From contig NW_004191636.1 in NCBI RefSeq assembly GCF_000330505.1, positions 43,377 to 101,725 on the forward strand: a stretch of 58,349 bases of DNA. Reading direction: 5' to 3'. Shown in pieces: positions 20,446 through 31,599 of the stretch. The stretch's first letter is position 1. Each line of letters opens with the position of its first letter. A model generated the notes under the pieces. It made no database searches, was not told the DNA's origin, and was given only the letters and a program-made list of their open reading frames with translations. The translations under genes were made by a program, and so were the position numbers. The DNA is from Entamoeba invadens IP1 (Eukaryota > Evosea > Mastigamoebida > Endamoebidae).

Positions 20446-22323
20446 TTAATCTAATTCTTGATATCCAACTTTCTGGTTCTTGCGATACATCGAGAAGATA
20501 AATAATCCTAAGATCACTATAAGAATCATCGTCGTGATCACAACGACTGTCGTACATAAGATGATCACTATAATCTTCTTAGGAGTCTCCGCGGCGTCAT
20601 CGTTGAGACACGAATTCTCAACACAAACCATATCTGTGATATCTACATAGTAATTGTAGTCACAATACGACAACGAACAATTCTGTGACCACTTCCCGTC
20701 GTCACATAAATACCCATTGTGTTCATGTGTGAACAACGTCCCACTACAATTGCCACTGTCGTACGCGATCCGATCATTTTCTTCATTGCACTCCGTCGCA
20801 AATAGGTTCAACGCACGAAACGCGTCAGTCGCGAATTGACTGAATGTGTCGTAGTGACTTGTGGAGTTGAAATGGAAGTCCGGGACGACGCGAAGAAATT
20901 CAAAGCTTTCTTTGAGGGTATCCCAGTGACTGTATGAGTAGTCATACGTTTCAAAGAAGGGGAGTCCGACCTCGAACGCGTAGATTTGGAAGTTTGGAAA
21001 TAGCTTTTGGAGCATCCCATTCTCAAGAGACAAAGAGGCGTCTTGAGCGACTCGCGCCTTCTCATCATTCTCACCATACACAACAGATATCGCACTTCCT
21101 CGTGACACTAAACCAAGTGCAAATTGCCCACAGACACCAGTGCATGTGCCATCGGAGAAGATCACTATTTGGTACGAATACCTCACATTGTCATATAACC
21201 CCACAATGATATCATCGTGCTTAAAGTAAAGAGTTTCTGTATGGACAAAGGTGGCATTCTCGATATAATCGACACGATACCCTTCTAACAAATCTCGCGG
21301 AGTTACCTTCCCGCAACTACTGTTCCTGAAATTGGTCACAACCATATTGTTCATTTCTTGGAACGCCCGCATCGAGCCTATAAGCCGTGTGTCGTCGTGC
21401 CTCATCAGTGCGTCGTGGAGACTGTTTGCGACATTGACATCGCCACCCGCAAAGTCTTGCACCAAAATCGCGATGGGGTAGTCGTTAGTGTCGAATGTCT
21501 GGACGCACTTGTTCAATGCCTCCGCATCTGTTTTTTGCAATGAAAAGAGGTGTAACACATTAATTCCTCTCGACGGGCTTGTCTGGCACAGAACTCCATT
21601 TGCATAGCGGACGATTTGAGGAGGGTCTTTGGTATAGTACATTTGATAGTTCATATTAACATTTGTTTCGTTTAGTAAAGTGACCACAATTGGGGTCTTT
21701 AAAATCGATTCTTCGAGGGGGAGAACTTGCAGTGAAAATATAGATATCATATTAAGAGCCCAAGAGATCATTGCGTGTTGAGTATTATAGCCGCTGTTCA
21801 TTCCAAAGTTGAGAAAGAAGTCGTGAGGCGACAATGAATTAATAGCCTTTATTTCTTCAGTAATTGAATCAACTTTGATGTCATAATATTTGTTTGAAGG
21901 GTTTGGAATGAGGTAATACTTCGAGTCAATGATTCTGAACGTGTAAGGCAGTAGAGCAATAGTCTTAGTGAAATAATGCGTAGTTGGAAAACGGAGGTAA
22001 AGGGAAGGATCTTTTGCTGTTAAAAACGTTTTAAAAATTGCTTGTTGGAAAGTGTAAATTGGTTGCGTCGATGTCTCTATTTCTTTCACTTGTGCTAATA
22101 AGTCGATTGGATGGCTTACTTTGTTGGTATTCCGATTAATAGCAGATACATAGATATTGACCATTTTCTCCATGTTAGATGCTATTTTGGTGTTAACAGA
22201 ATCACTTGAAATCTCACTATTTATGCATTCAAAAATGCCGTCTGGTGTATACATGGTATCGTCCTGAAGTTTATTACACGGAATTGCTGTCACTAAATTC
22301 AAGTAAAGAATTACAATGAACAT
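20446..22323 (-). CDS. Type I membrane protein with S41/CPAF-like protease domain, probably inactive
   Basis: This 625-residue intronless protein has a signal peptide (MFIVILYLNLVTAIPC), a large glycosylated ectodomain, a membrane helix near 585-612 and a short tail ending YQELD, which contains a YxxL-type sorting signal. Residues about 210-410 resemble the S41/CPAF-like protease fold, with ILVQDFAGGD (289-294, like D-x-x-G-N-x-GG) and IVIFSDGTCTGVC (391-398). Active relatives have a DGxCxSxC motif; the Ser is Gly here. A membrane-anchored pseudo-protease is therefore likely. The Cys-rich stretch before the helix contains about eight Cys. The fold call is by motif only. Confidence 0.7.
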   Translation of the reverse strand: MFIVILYLNLVTAIPCNKLQDDTMYTPDGIFECINSEISSDSVNTKIASNMEKMVNIYVSAINRNTNKVSHPIDLLAQVKEIETSTQPIYTFQQAIFKTFLTAKDPSLYLRFPTTHYFTKTIALLPYTFRIIDSKYYLIPNPSNKYYDIKVDSITEEIKAINSLSPHDFFLNFGMNSGYNTQHAMISWALNMISIFSLQVLPLEESILKTPIVVTLLNETNVNMNYQMYYTKDPPQIVRYANGVLCQTSPSRGINVLHLFSLQKTDAEALNKCVQTFDTNDYPIAILVQDFAGGDVNVANSLHDALMRHDDTRLIGSMRAFQEMNNMVVTNFRNSSCGKVTPRDLLEGYRVDYIENATFVHTETLYFKHDDIIVGLYDNVRYSYQIVIFSDGTCTGVCGQFALGLVSRGSAISVVYGENDEKARVAQDASLSLENGMLQKLFPNFQIYAFEVGLPFFETYDYSYSHWDTLKESFEFLRVVPDFHFNSTSHYDTFSQFATDAFRALNLFATECNEENDRIAYDSGNCSGTLFTHEHNGYLCDDGKWSQNCSLSYCDYNYYVDITDMVCVENSCLNDDAAETPKKIIVIILCTTVVVITTMILIVILGLFIFSMYRKNQKVGYQELD

Positions 22324-23046
22324 TGCAATGGGTACTTTATTAGTTTTTTCTTTGATTTTTTACCATTGAAACTAGCCAAATATTATACAAACCAACTCAA
22401 ATAGTTGTGTGATACAATGGTGATATTAAAAAACATTTTACAGTCGATTCTTCTCTTTTTATTTCATATTTTTTTGGATTAGTATAGTTTTAGTATTAGA
22501 ATTTAAAGTTAAATAATCAATAGTATTAACACCTAAGACTTTTGGAAAAAAGAAAAAATAAAAACATTTTTTTAAAAATGTTTTCAATTCCAATTTTTCA
22601 ATTTGAATTTTAAGCCTCAGTTTACTCTAAAACGTCTATAGATGTAGACAAATAACATTTTAAATACAATAACAATAATTACAAACATTCTCCAAGCACT
22701 TTTTGCAAACCACAACAGAAAAAAACATGTTTTTAGTTTTGATTTGCAAATGCAAAACAAATACTATTGTGAATAAATTCTGAACATTTTGAACATTTTT
22801 GGAAATTTTTCGACAAACACGTTTCTTTGGGTTATTATGCATTTTTTTTATTCACGAGGATTTTATCATTAATACACTATCTTGGAAAGTGTATTAACAG
22901 TTTCAAACTCAACACTACATTGTTCACTTTCCCTTTAATTGTTTTTGTTCGTGTATAAAGTCTCCAAAAAACAACAGATATTTTGTAACTAACGTTTTTT
23001 GTTTATTTTTTGATTTGTTTTCCACAACAAGGTTTTCAATTGTGGT
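22324..23046. other. AT-rich region leading into transposon remnants
   Basis: About 720 bases without a supported gene. A hairpin (AATACACT and AGTGTATT around a nine-base loop) lies near 22872-22897, close to the end of the broken pogo-like element, but a matching opposite terminus was not found. Confidence 0.4.
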
Positions 23047-24625
23047 TTATCCAAAAACATTATAATCGATGGTTTCATTTTTTGGTAAAAAAATTCTTGT
23101 TAAACGCATAAACGCACTTGCTGATCTGATGTCGACAAATACTTTGTTGTTTTTATTATAATTAACAACCACAAATCCTGCGCGATGGAATAAAGACTCT
23201 ATATTTTTTCTTGTTGCCTTTTCCTCGATGACTTTCATTACTTTAGTCATATGCTCCGAAATTACACTTCCTCTTGCTGTTCTCTCATTTGAAGTTGCTC
23301 GTTTACTCAAAAGATCATCAGGTTGTTTTATCCATGATGCAACTGGGTAGTTTATAGAAACATTGTTATTAACCAACACGTCTGCTGTCGTTAGAAAAGT
23401 AAACCCACTTTGAGTTGGTTGTTAAGTGGTTTGAATGATGCTGGTTGAACTTCTGAACAGTGGTGTATCAGACGGGCTTAATTTTTTGACAGCGCCGAAA
23501 AGACATAAATCAACTTGCTTTACAATATGACTTGAGTGTGGTTCGAAGAAATGAAAACAAATGAAGTTGTTGTGAAATAATATTTTGAGTTTGTCACCAA
23601 CATGTGCGCTGAAGTTGTCCATTAAAATGACTATAACTTGGGTAGATGGGTGGTTGAGTGATCTTTTTTAGTTGGCAATAAAAAAGAAAAACTTCGTACA
23701 TTCAAGTTTTAAATATTAGCTGGTTAGCAAACACTGTCTTTGAGTTGTACAAAAACAAAAATTGGTATTTGGTTAATATGGATTCATTAACAAAAATATT
23801 TTGAATAACAGCTACTGGGACTTAAAACGGTCCATCCGCTGAAATACATACAATGTGCGTGCTTCTTTTCGATGCTCTTGGAATACCATCTTTGACACAT
23901 TTCCTGGATTTGCCGAAAATAGAAACATTTTGTTTGTCTGCTCATTCATTACATCCCACTTCATCGATGTTGAACAATAAAAAGGATTCAATTCCATTGA
24001 AATTGTCTACAAATTTCAAATAATTATTCAATAAATTTTTATAGTTGGTTTGAATTTTTTTTCTATTTCTTCAGGCTTGGCTTGAACAACATCATAATCA
24101 TGAAATTTTTTTAATATGTTTGATCATTCTTTTTCTTATCATTTCGAACTTGAAGTCAAAAGATTGGTATAGGTGATCAATCAACGTTGGAGTTTGATTT
24201 AACAAACATGTATCACATTGATCAAACAAAGAAGCAATTACAGTATCCATTGTTTCGTTTATTTTACACTAATTAACGGGTTCTTTAGACTTGTTTCAAA
24301 TGTGTCGAAACTTCTCCTTTAATATCAAATTGAACACCAAGTGTTTTATTACTTACTTTATAAAGAATCTTTAAATATTGTATTTGTTCCACTGCGCTAA
24401 TTTTATTTCAAATTCTTCATCTGCCGCAAACTCCGAAATAGTCTAAGGTTCTTGAATATAAAAGACATGTGAAACTTCTCCCTTTTTATACAACTTCGCC
24501 ACAATAAGTTTCATTTGCTGTTTTGATATTGCTGCTTTTCTTTTGGGTTTTTCGATTGGGGATTTGAAATGCTTAACAATTAGGCCTGCCTCGACAATAT
24601 TTTTGATTTTTTCAAGAAATTTCAT
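23047..24625 (-). pseudogene. Degenerate pogo/jerky-like (DDE_1) transposase
   Basis: Fragments in changing frames on the reverse strand add up to a DDE_1 transposase. A possible DNA-binding N-terminal piece lies at 24443-24625. Around 23955-24000 the sequence gives FLLFNIDEVGCNE, the first catalytic Asp. At 23565-23640 it gives VIVILMDNFSAH, the second Asp, followed by PHSSHIVKQVDLCLFG with the third. A C-terminal piece is at 23047-23379. Stops and frameshifts separate the pieces, so the gene is dead. The termini were not identified. Confidence 0.75.
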
Positions 24626-25223
24626 CGTTATTAACCTTATGAAGGTGGTTGTTATATTAATTTATCATTATTTTTTTGATAAATACAGAAATAAAATTCA
24701 ATAAAGTCTAAAATTAATAATCCATATAATAGTAACGTTTTTATTTTTGTTTATAATTAATGATAATAAAATAATAATATTATTTTTGTGTTGGTTTTTT
24801 GGATACAAAGTAATTTAAACAATCATAACAAGAACAATTCGATGACCAACACAAATCGACACACCACTATAATAACAATCCACGTTACTTTTTCCCTTGA
24901 TTATTCCAACACATGTTCTACACTTTTACAAAGTTGGATACTTTGTTAGATAACAACTTGACCTTTCATTTCTTTAACCTTGTTCTTTTTTCTTTGAATG
25001 GCGTTTTTGAATTTGAGTCTTTCTTCGATTGGTTTGAATTGTTTAATTGAGTATTTATTGAATGTGTTTATACCTCAATATTTATATGTTGTCATATTTT
25101 TCGTATTTCATTTAACACTTCTTCATGAGTTATTATCACACATTTTATTGCTTTTTCGGTCAATTTGTCGTAATTACTCACTTTGCACAAAAAATATTTT
25201 TACAAGTGGTTGAGACAAATATA

Positions 25224-26139
25224 TCAACCATTATTCATTTTTGTTTGTCGACCATGAACTTGAAAAACATGTAAAGCACATATATCAATCATGTCGAAGA
25301 ACAGTGCAAGTAACCATATCCGAGTGCCTCTTTTGCATGTAAAATGTCTAACCATGCCATCAACTGTGTTGACTCCTCCCATTCCTTTGTTGTAACTTTG
25401 TTGGATATAAAATGTTCCACTTTTCTTATCAAACTTCATGTTGTTTTCTCTTGCTGTCAAAAAATACCGACTTTGAACTTTTATCGAAATAGTTTAATAT
25501 TAATATTGGAAATGTCAGTTTTAGTTTCTCTGGATATTCAATTTGATCAATTTCGATCTACATAAAATTTTTATGGCACCCTTTTGTTTGAACCGTTTCG
25601 GAACAAAAGAACGATTAGCAAGACAAGTAACAACAACAATAATACTTTTTAATTTCAATTTTCTTGTAAGATTAAAAGAAGTGAATAAATTATCCACAAA
25701 CAAACAAAATTTATTATTTATGATTTTTTGAAACGAGTTTTGTTACAACATTTTCAATGTAAAATTCTTCCGTTTCACCTTTATTTTTCCCAAAAATAGT
25801 ATTATGTTTATAACCATTCCAGTTCCATTGTCAACAACCATCCACAAATTTATACCATATTTTCCGGGCTATATAGGTATGTATTGCCTAAATCTACAAT
25901 GTCCATATTTATTTAACCAATTGCTCATCAATGCACAAACTACAACTTATTGTAATTTCAACATAATTATTAGTCAAAATTTCCACAAACTTGTCAAATA
26001 GTTCTTGTATTTTATAATAATTACTTTTGTCTTCGAGTTTTTTCTTATGTAAAATTTCACTTAATTCTTTCGTGTATATTTTTTGTATAAGAAATTTCAT
26101 TATTTTAACTTGTATCTTCGGTTTTATCGTTGCTTTCAC
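25224..26139 (-). pseudogene. Degenerate piggyBac-like transposase
   Basis: Reading the reverse strand from 26139, fragments appear in the order of a piggyBac DDE domain: a piece with SCSLCIDEQLVK, then YGHCRFRQYIPI and WMVVDNGTG, then FVDNLFTSFNLTRKL with ANRSFVPK (25521-25703), and finally YNKGMGGVNTVDGMV with a helical end (25224-25460). Frameshifts and stops separate them. The MGGVNTVD box is close to the piggyBac consensus MGGVDxxD. No terminal repeats were found. Confidence 0.8.
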
Positions 26140-27080
26140 TATTACATTTCAATTATCTAGTCAACTTGAGTGGTGAAAACTTTTATTGTATCGAATTGTT
26201 GAGTAGTGAGATAATTTGTTTCTTTTTCTTGTTGGTCATAAATTGAAGAAGTGTGAGAATAAAAATTGGGTATTTTTTTTTCGATTACTTTTATGTTTAT
26301 TTTGTTTATTTTATCTTTCTTTTGTATCTCTCTATTTACAATATCAATTTCATTTTATATTCTCATAGCTGCATCCTTGAAAAATCTAAGTGACCTTAAT
26401 ATCTGTTTGACTCTTTCTTGACTCATTACTGATCTATAAAAATGTTGCCAAATCTACCACACATATAACCAAGACTTTTTGTTGTTATTTGCTACTCCTT
26501 GAAAAAACAAGAAACCAAGAAAATATCATATTTTATATTTCCAAAATAGACTATTTGTTGGGGAATAACAATTTACCACAGTTGTTGGTCTAATCTATTA
26601 TCATCTGCTTCATATTTCTAGTAAATATATATTTCAAAACAATCTTTGTAAGTCATCACAATTTTGGTTTGGGGGAGAAAAGTATTAAATCAAATGGATA
26701 TTCACAGGAACGACAGTGTATAATTTACACGAAAAAATATTGATGTCTTTTTCTTGTTGTTTGTTGGTCGGTGTTATCATTGAATTTTTCGTTTTCTTTT
26801 GTTATCTTTGAACTATAAAAACATTTGTAATATCATTAGTTATTAATGAAAATTTAATTTAAATTTGTGTTTTTTGGAAAAAAATGATATGTTGATCACA
26901 CCCGCCTCTCCAACACATAATAATTAAAAACATTTTTAATACAAATAATGTTATAAACCACTGTCCTCAGGTTAAAATTGCATTTTGTTTCTTATTTTTC
27001 AATTTTTAAAAATATTATTTTTTAAAAATTATCGATTTTTTTGTTAAATATGATAGAAAAAAAATATTATCAATTAATAG
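26140..27080. other. AT-rich non-coding region
   Basis: About 940 bases upstream of the piggyBac-like remnant without coding signal. It may include further decayed transposon sequence. Confidence 0.4.
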
Positions 27081-27391
27081 TTTTAATGTGCTAATGTCAA
27101 GTTGAATTATTATTTATTTATAATGTTGTTATTGTATTTTGAATAAAAAATACTTGTATTATTATATAGTTTATTTATTTAAATAAAATAATTTACTTTA
27201 ACACCCAAATTAACGTTGAACTAAATTCAAGTAGTTTAAAAACGGGAAATCTTGACTTTATTAAATATTTTTCCATTTTTTTAAAAGTTTATTTTTTATA
27301 TAAAAGTACACAAGCCAAAAATCAAAAACATCAAATAATAAGTATATATTATAGTAAAAATAGATCAATTAATATACTTGTGAGTATTTAT
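27081..27391. repeat. 311-bp direct repeat, copy 1
   Basis: This segment is nearly identical to 27764-28073, differing by a few single-base indels or substitutions. Copy 2 starts exactly at the end of the N gap. It may be a real duplication or two unmerged contig ends. Confidence 0.9.
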
Positions 27392-27428
27392 GTGCATCCG
27401 AAGATCAGCAGTTCAACCTGTTGATAGT

Positions 27429-27582
27429 ACGTACTAAGCTCTCATGTTTCACGTACTAAGCTCTCATGTTTAACGTACTAAGCTCTCATGTTTAACGAAC
27501 TAAACCCTCATGGCTAACGTACTAAGCTCTCATGGCTAACGTACTAAGCTCTCATGTTTCACGTACTAAGCTCTCATGTTTG
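27429..27582. repeat. 22-bp minisatellite, seven copies
   Basis: Seven head-to-tail copies of a 22-base unit beginning ACGTACTAAGCTCTCATG run through this stretch. Most differ only at the last four bases (TTTC, TTTA, GCTA). The fourth copy carries extra changes (ACGAACTAAACCCTCATG). The unit is much less A/T-rich than its surroundings. Confidence 0.95.
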
Positions 27583-27663
27583 AACAATAAAATTAATATA
27601 AATCAGCAACTTAAATAGCCTCTAAGGTTTTAAGTTTTATAAGAAAAAAAAGAATATATAAGG

Positions 27664-27763
27664 NNNNNNNNNNNNNNNNNNNNNNNNNNNNNNNNNNNNN
27701 NNNNNNNNNNNNNNNNNNNNNNNNNNNNNNNNNNNNNNNNNNNNNNNNNNNNNNNNNNNNNNN
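27664..27763. other. Scaffold gap of 100 N
   Basis: Exactly 100 N occur, a standard placeholder for a gap of unknown size. Confidence 0.99.
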
Positions 27764-28073
27764 TTTTATGTGCTAATGTCAAGTTGAATTATTATTTATT
27801 TATAATGTTGTTATTGTATTTGAATAAAAAATACTTGTATTATTATATAGTTTATTTATTTAAATAAAATAATTTACTTTAACACCCAAATTAACGTTGA
27901 ACTAAATTCAAGTAGTTTAAAAACGGGAAATCTTGACTTTATTAAATATTTTTCCATTTTTTTAAAAGTTTATTTTTTATATAAAAGTACACAAGCCCAA
28001 AAATCAAAAACATCAAATAATAAGTATATATTATAGTAAAAATAGATCAATTAATATACTTGTGAGTATTTAT
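27764..28073. repeat. 310-bp direct repeat, copy 2
   Basis: This is the second copy of the segment at 27081-27391, starting at the first base after the gap. It ends where the two sequences diverge (copy 1 continues GTGCATCC, copy 2 continues AAATGTTT). Confidence 0.9.
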
Positions 28074-28945
28074 AAATGTTTATAATATTTTATTTCCCCG
28101 TCACAAAACAACGGACACAATCAAAATTTGAATAAAAATGTTTTTTGCTTAAAAGTCATGTTCAAAAACAATAAATAAGTTTCTGTCCAATAAGATGGCA
28201 TATAGTGATTTTTGTTTACACGTGTTGCGTATTTGTATTTTTTCTTTTGTTTTTAACCATTTGGTATGAAAAAACAAATTATATTATTTGGAAATACAAA
28301 AAAACTTCATTATGATTTAATGTTTTTTATTTAATAAAAATAGAATAATATATTAATTCTATAAAATCTGAATGGTTTTCTTTTTCCATGTTTTTGACCA
28401 GAACAGTATTTATAATAATTATCAACAACTGTAGTAAAATATATAATAAAAATACTACTGTATAATAACATTTAAAATTTTATAGTAGAAGTACAATTAG
28501 TTATGATTATAATAAAAATAGCATTGAGAAAGACAAAACAAAATTGGAAAAAAATTGATGCAGAAAACAGCAGTGACAATCCCAAATCGATCAGGAAACA
28601 CCCGTCTTTTCTTTTTAAAAAAAGTGACAATGGAGCAGAACAAAAGGATGATAAGCTGTTTTATAAGAGCAAAAGTAACTCAGAGTTGAAAATAAAGCAA
28701 TAACAAATCGAACAACATCGTCCAAAGAAAGTGCTAATTGTTGATGTTTTAAAAGTAAAATAATATAAACCATTTGTAGGAAGAACAGGCTGTTTTTGGG
28801 GGACAAGCGAAATGAAACATGTGACCCCAAAATAGAATAATCGAAAAAGACTCCATTTCGACGTATCTTCACAACCAAAAACTGTTTCGATTTCTTTAGT
28901 TTTTGTTTAGGTTTATTCTTCTCTTTGAGAACTAATAACATACCA
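28074..28945. other. AT-rich intergenic region
   Basis: About 870 bases before the PAP2 gene. A 66-codon frame at 28503-28703 begins with ATG but is low-complexity (Lys/Ser) and has no recognisable domain. Confidence 0.4.
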
Positions 28946-29971
28946 ATGTCACTACTCAAAAGCAGTGTCGCGACGTTTCTCCAATTCCCAAAGAAAGTGT
29001 ACCAAACCTTTACGTCTAATATGATCAACTTTCTAACACTCTGGATGGTCTCTTTTGGCTTTATTACTACCGTCTGGGCTAACAACACCAAAGTCACATG
29101 GATGTGTTACCCTTGGCACGCTGGCCTTGTCATCTTTGGTATCCTCTACAATGTTAGACCACACTTCCTCGAGAGATTTGTCGACTTCTTTAAGTTGTTC
29201 CATTTGTTCTTACTGACACTTGGCCTTGCTTTCAATTTCATATCAACGACGGAGTTGATTAAAGTCATTAGAAGTAGCTTGTACGACGAGTACTTACTCG
29301 ACTCTGATAAATTCCTCTTCCCACGATTCCCACAAGGCACACTCTCACTCTTTGTCGACCAAAGTAGCTTTTTTAATCCAACCACATTCAGTGGGAAGAT
29401 GCTCAATGAGTACTTTGAACTAATTTATATAACCTTCTATGTGTGGGGGTATTTGTCCTTAGGGGTTTGTGCTTTGGAAATAGTTCTTGAAGCAAGGAAA
29501 GAGCGTCTTGGGTTGAAAGACTCTTTAAACAATCCATCTAAAGTGAAGAGGTATGTTGATATTGAGTATTTAGTCATGTGTTGGACTTCGACGTTCTCTA
29601 TTATATTCTTGATCAACATTTTCGTCCCAGGGAAGAGCCCAAGAATATATTTGAAGGATGAGTACACCACAGAAATCACTGGGTTTGGGTTTACAAAGTA
29701 TTGGAGAGGTACAGTCGACAGAGATGATTCATCGGGAACTTTCCCAAGTGGACACGTCGGCGAGACTATTGCAACCGCCTTTGGTATTTATTACTCACAC
29801 AAAACACTTGGTAAAATGGTCTTTGTTATGGGATCTTTAATTGCTTTAGCAACGGCTTGGAACCGTTATCACTATATATCAGACTTATTAATGGGGGCTA
29901 TCTGTGCAATGTTTGGATATCTCATGGCAAACATCCACCTCCAGAGATGCAAGAGAGCAAAGGGTATTTAA
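28946..29971 (+). CDS. PAP2-family lipid phosphatase, multi-pass membrane protein
   Basis: The ATG at 28946 gives 341 residues; the upstream frame extension has no ATG. Six or more hydrophobic segments are visible. The phosphatase motifs are near the C-terminus: VPGKSPRIYL (the first, K/R-rich), SGTFPSGHVGET (second, PSGH) and WNRYHYISDLL (third, R-x-H-x3-D). These residues form the active site of phosphatidate, lyso-lipid or sphingolipid phosphatases. The substrate cannot be assigned from sequence. The protein should sit in the ER or plasma membrane with the active site facing away from the cytosol. Confidence 0.85.
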   Translation: MSLLKSSVATFLQFPKKVYQTFTSNMINFLTLWMVSFGFITTVWANNTKVTWMCYPWHAGLVIFGILYNVRPHFLERFVDFFKLFHLFLLTLGLAFNFISTTELIKVIRSSLYDEYLLDSDKFLFPRFPQGTLSLFVDQSSFFNPTTFSGKMLNEYFELIYITFYVWGYLSLGVCALEIVLEARKERLGLKDSLNNPSKVKRYVDIEYLVMCWTSTFSIIFLINIFVPGKSPRIYLKDEYTTEITGFGFTKYWRGTVDRDDSSGTFPSGHVGETIATAFGIYYSHKTLGKMVFVMGSLIALATAWNRYHYISDLLMGAICAMFGYLMANIHLQRCKRAKGI

Positions 29972-30111
29972 TTAAACATATATTATATTATGTGTTGTGT
30001 TTTTATTTAGAATCAAATTATAATTATGTAATTATAAAGATATTATTGTATTAATTATAATTATTAAAAATAATCTATGTATTATTGTAATTATTATTTT
30101 ATTATTTAACT

Positions 30112-30330
30112 ACAGTCAAAGACGTCTATTTGTCTTTGACTGAATTGTGTAGAAAAGTTTTTTTAAAATTGAAATTTATTTTTATTAAAAATTTAGTTTT
30201 TAATTCAACAAAAGTCACAGACTCGAGAACAAAATATTTAATTGTCGTACACCAAAACGATTGGCCAGTTGTGCGACAAATAAGCAAGTTCGACAATTAT
30301 AATTACGACAAATAGACGCCTTTGACTGTA
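30112..30330. mobile_element. MITE with 22-bp inverted repeats and TA target duplication
   Basis: The left end CAGTCAAAGACGTCTATTTGTC (30114-30135) is the reverse complement of the right end at 30307-30328 with one mismatch. Both are flanked by TA (30112-30113 and 30329-30330), the usual Tc1/mariner target duplication. The left terminus also contains a short internal palindrome (CAGTCAAAGAC and GTCTTTGACTG). The 215-base element has no transposase, so it would need one from elsewhere. Its termini do not match the large element at 45628. Confidence 0.88.
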
Positions 30331-31329
30331 TATTTTGTTCTTTGTTCCTTCAACCTTTTTAATATTAATAAGTTTAAAAACTAAAACTTTTTTATTAAAA
30401 TAATGTATTAGTAAATCAATTATAAATATATTAATAATTAATTATAATTTAGTAATTAATAATATTAATTTAATTTTATATACTTTTATAGTTATATTAT
30501 ATTATTCTTATATTAAAAAATTTCATTCAAAAGAACAAATTAAATATTTAAAGTTTTTTTTAAAGTTGGAATAACAAAAATAGCAAACTATTTTTTTAAA
30601 ACTACAAAATCGATAATTACCGTTGATCAAAATCATTCAGAGACCAAATAATTGTAAGAAGTAAAATAAATAGTTTTAAAACTTTAATTAGTAGTTATTA
30701 TAAAAATACATTAAAGCGACATCTTATTTTTCGATGAACCTTTTTTTCACTTTTTTAAACCCATTATTTCCAAGATAATCAATGGGAAAAACACCCTTCT
30801 GATAATTATTTGGTCACTTTGACTTATGTAAAACTTTGCTTTATGGAATACTATTATTGTTAAATTTTAATAAAAATAAAGTATTATATAGTTTAATAAT
30901 TTCAAACCAAAAACTATTTTAGTTTTTATTCATTACAAAAATTATTAATTAATATTTATAAATAAATATATAAGTCTTGCAAAAGGCATAGTATTACATA
31001 AATCAGAATGACATACGGAACACAAATAACGTTTGTTTTGTGTTTTAAGAATCGTTAAAGAATAAACCAATATCAATGATTTTGTATTGAATTTTTTTGG
31101 TTAAATATTATTTTAATCAGTATATACTGAGTTTAATTTGTTTATTAAATAAGTACAAAATCAAACTTAAAATATTGTGGCTTGTTCTAGTTGTAAACCA
31201 TGAGATATAAATTATTAAAACTCATGTCATAACATCAAACACTTTTCATTTTATCAACGTTCAACTATGCATAAAACAAATACCAAAGAAGTTAATTAAT
31301 TAAATACATATAATGAATTGTTCACTTTA
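30331..31329. other. AT-rich intergenic region
   Basis: About 1 kb between the MITE and a small gene on the reverse strand. No coding or RNA feature was recognised. Confidence 0.4.
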
Positions 31330-31599
31330 TTACTTAAATTTGTAGAGCTTTTCAAAAGACCTTGAAGATGTATAATGTTCATCCTCGTAATCATATACAA
31401 CAGGAGTGCTTCCCACTGATATGAAGTCTGTCTCTTTCTTGTTAAAGAGTATGTCTCTGATTTCTTCTTCAATTTCATCATTGAAACAATTAAATAATTC
31501 ACATGGAAGAGTGTGTCTTGTGTTGATATGTTTTCTAATCAAGATAACTTGTGAACCTTGTAAATGTCTTTGAGATGTAGCTTTGAATTTGCCTTCCAT
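31330..31599 (-). CDS. Possible small hypothetical protein, 89 residues
   Basis: The frame starts with ATG at 31599 (MEGKFKATSQRHLQGSQV) and uses balanced codons in a very A/T-rich setting, which favours a real gene. The protein is charged, with an acidic middle (NDEIEEEIRDILF) and a Tyr/Glu-rich stretch. No family is recognised, and an additional exon cannot be excluded. Confidence 0.45.
   Translation of the reverse strand: MEGKFKATSQRHLQGSQVILIRKHINTRHTLPCELFNCFNDEIEEEIRDILFNKKETDFISVGSTPVVYDYEDEHYTSSRSFEKLYKFK

Noticed and set aside
22872..22897. Hairpin that could be a transposon terminus
   Set aside because: No matching inverted copy at the other end of the pogo-like remnant was found.
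27429..27582. CRISPR-like array
   Set aside because: Units are head-to-tail without spacers, in a eukaryotic context; it is a minisatellite.
28503..28703. 66-codon ATG frame upstream of the PAP2 gene
   Set aside because: Low-complexity Lys/Ser composition with no family resemblance; probably chance in A-rich DNA.
30130..30315. 61-codon frame inside the MITE
   Set aside because: It runs from one inverted repeat into the other and has no domain; a frame by chance.
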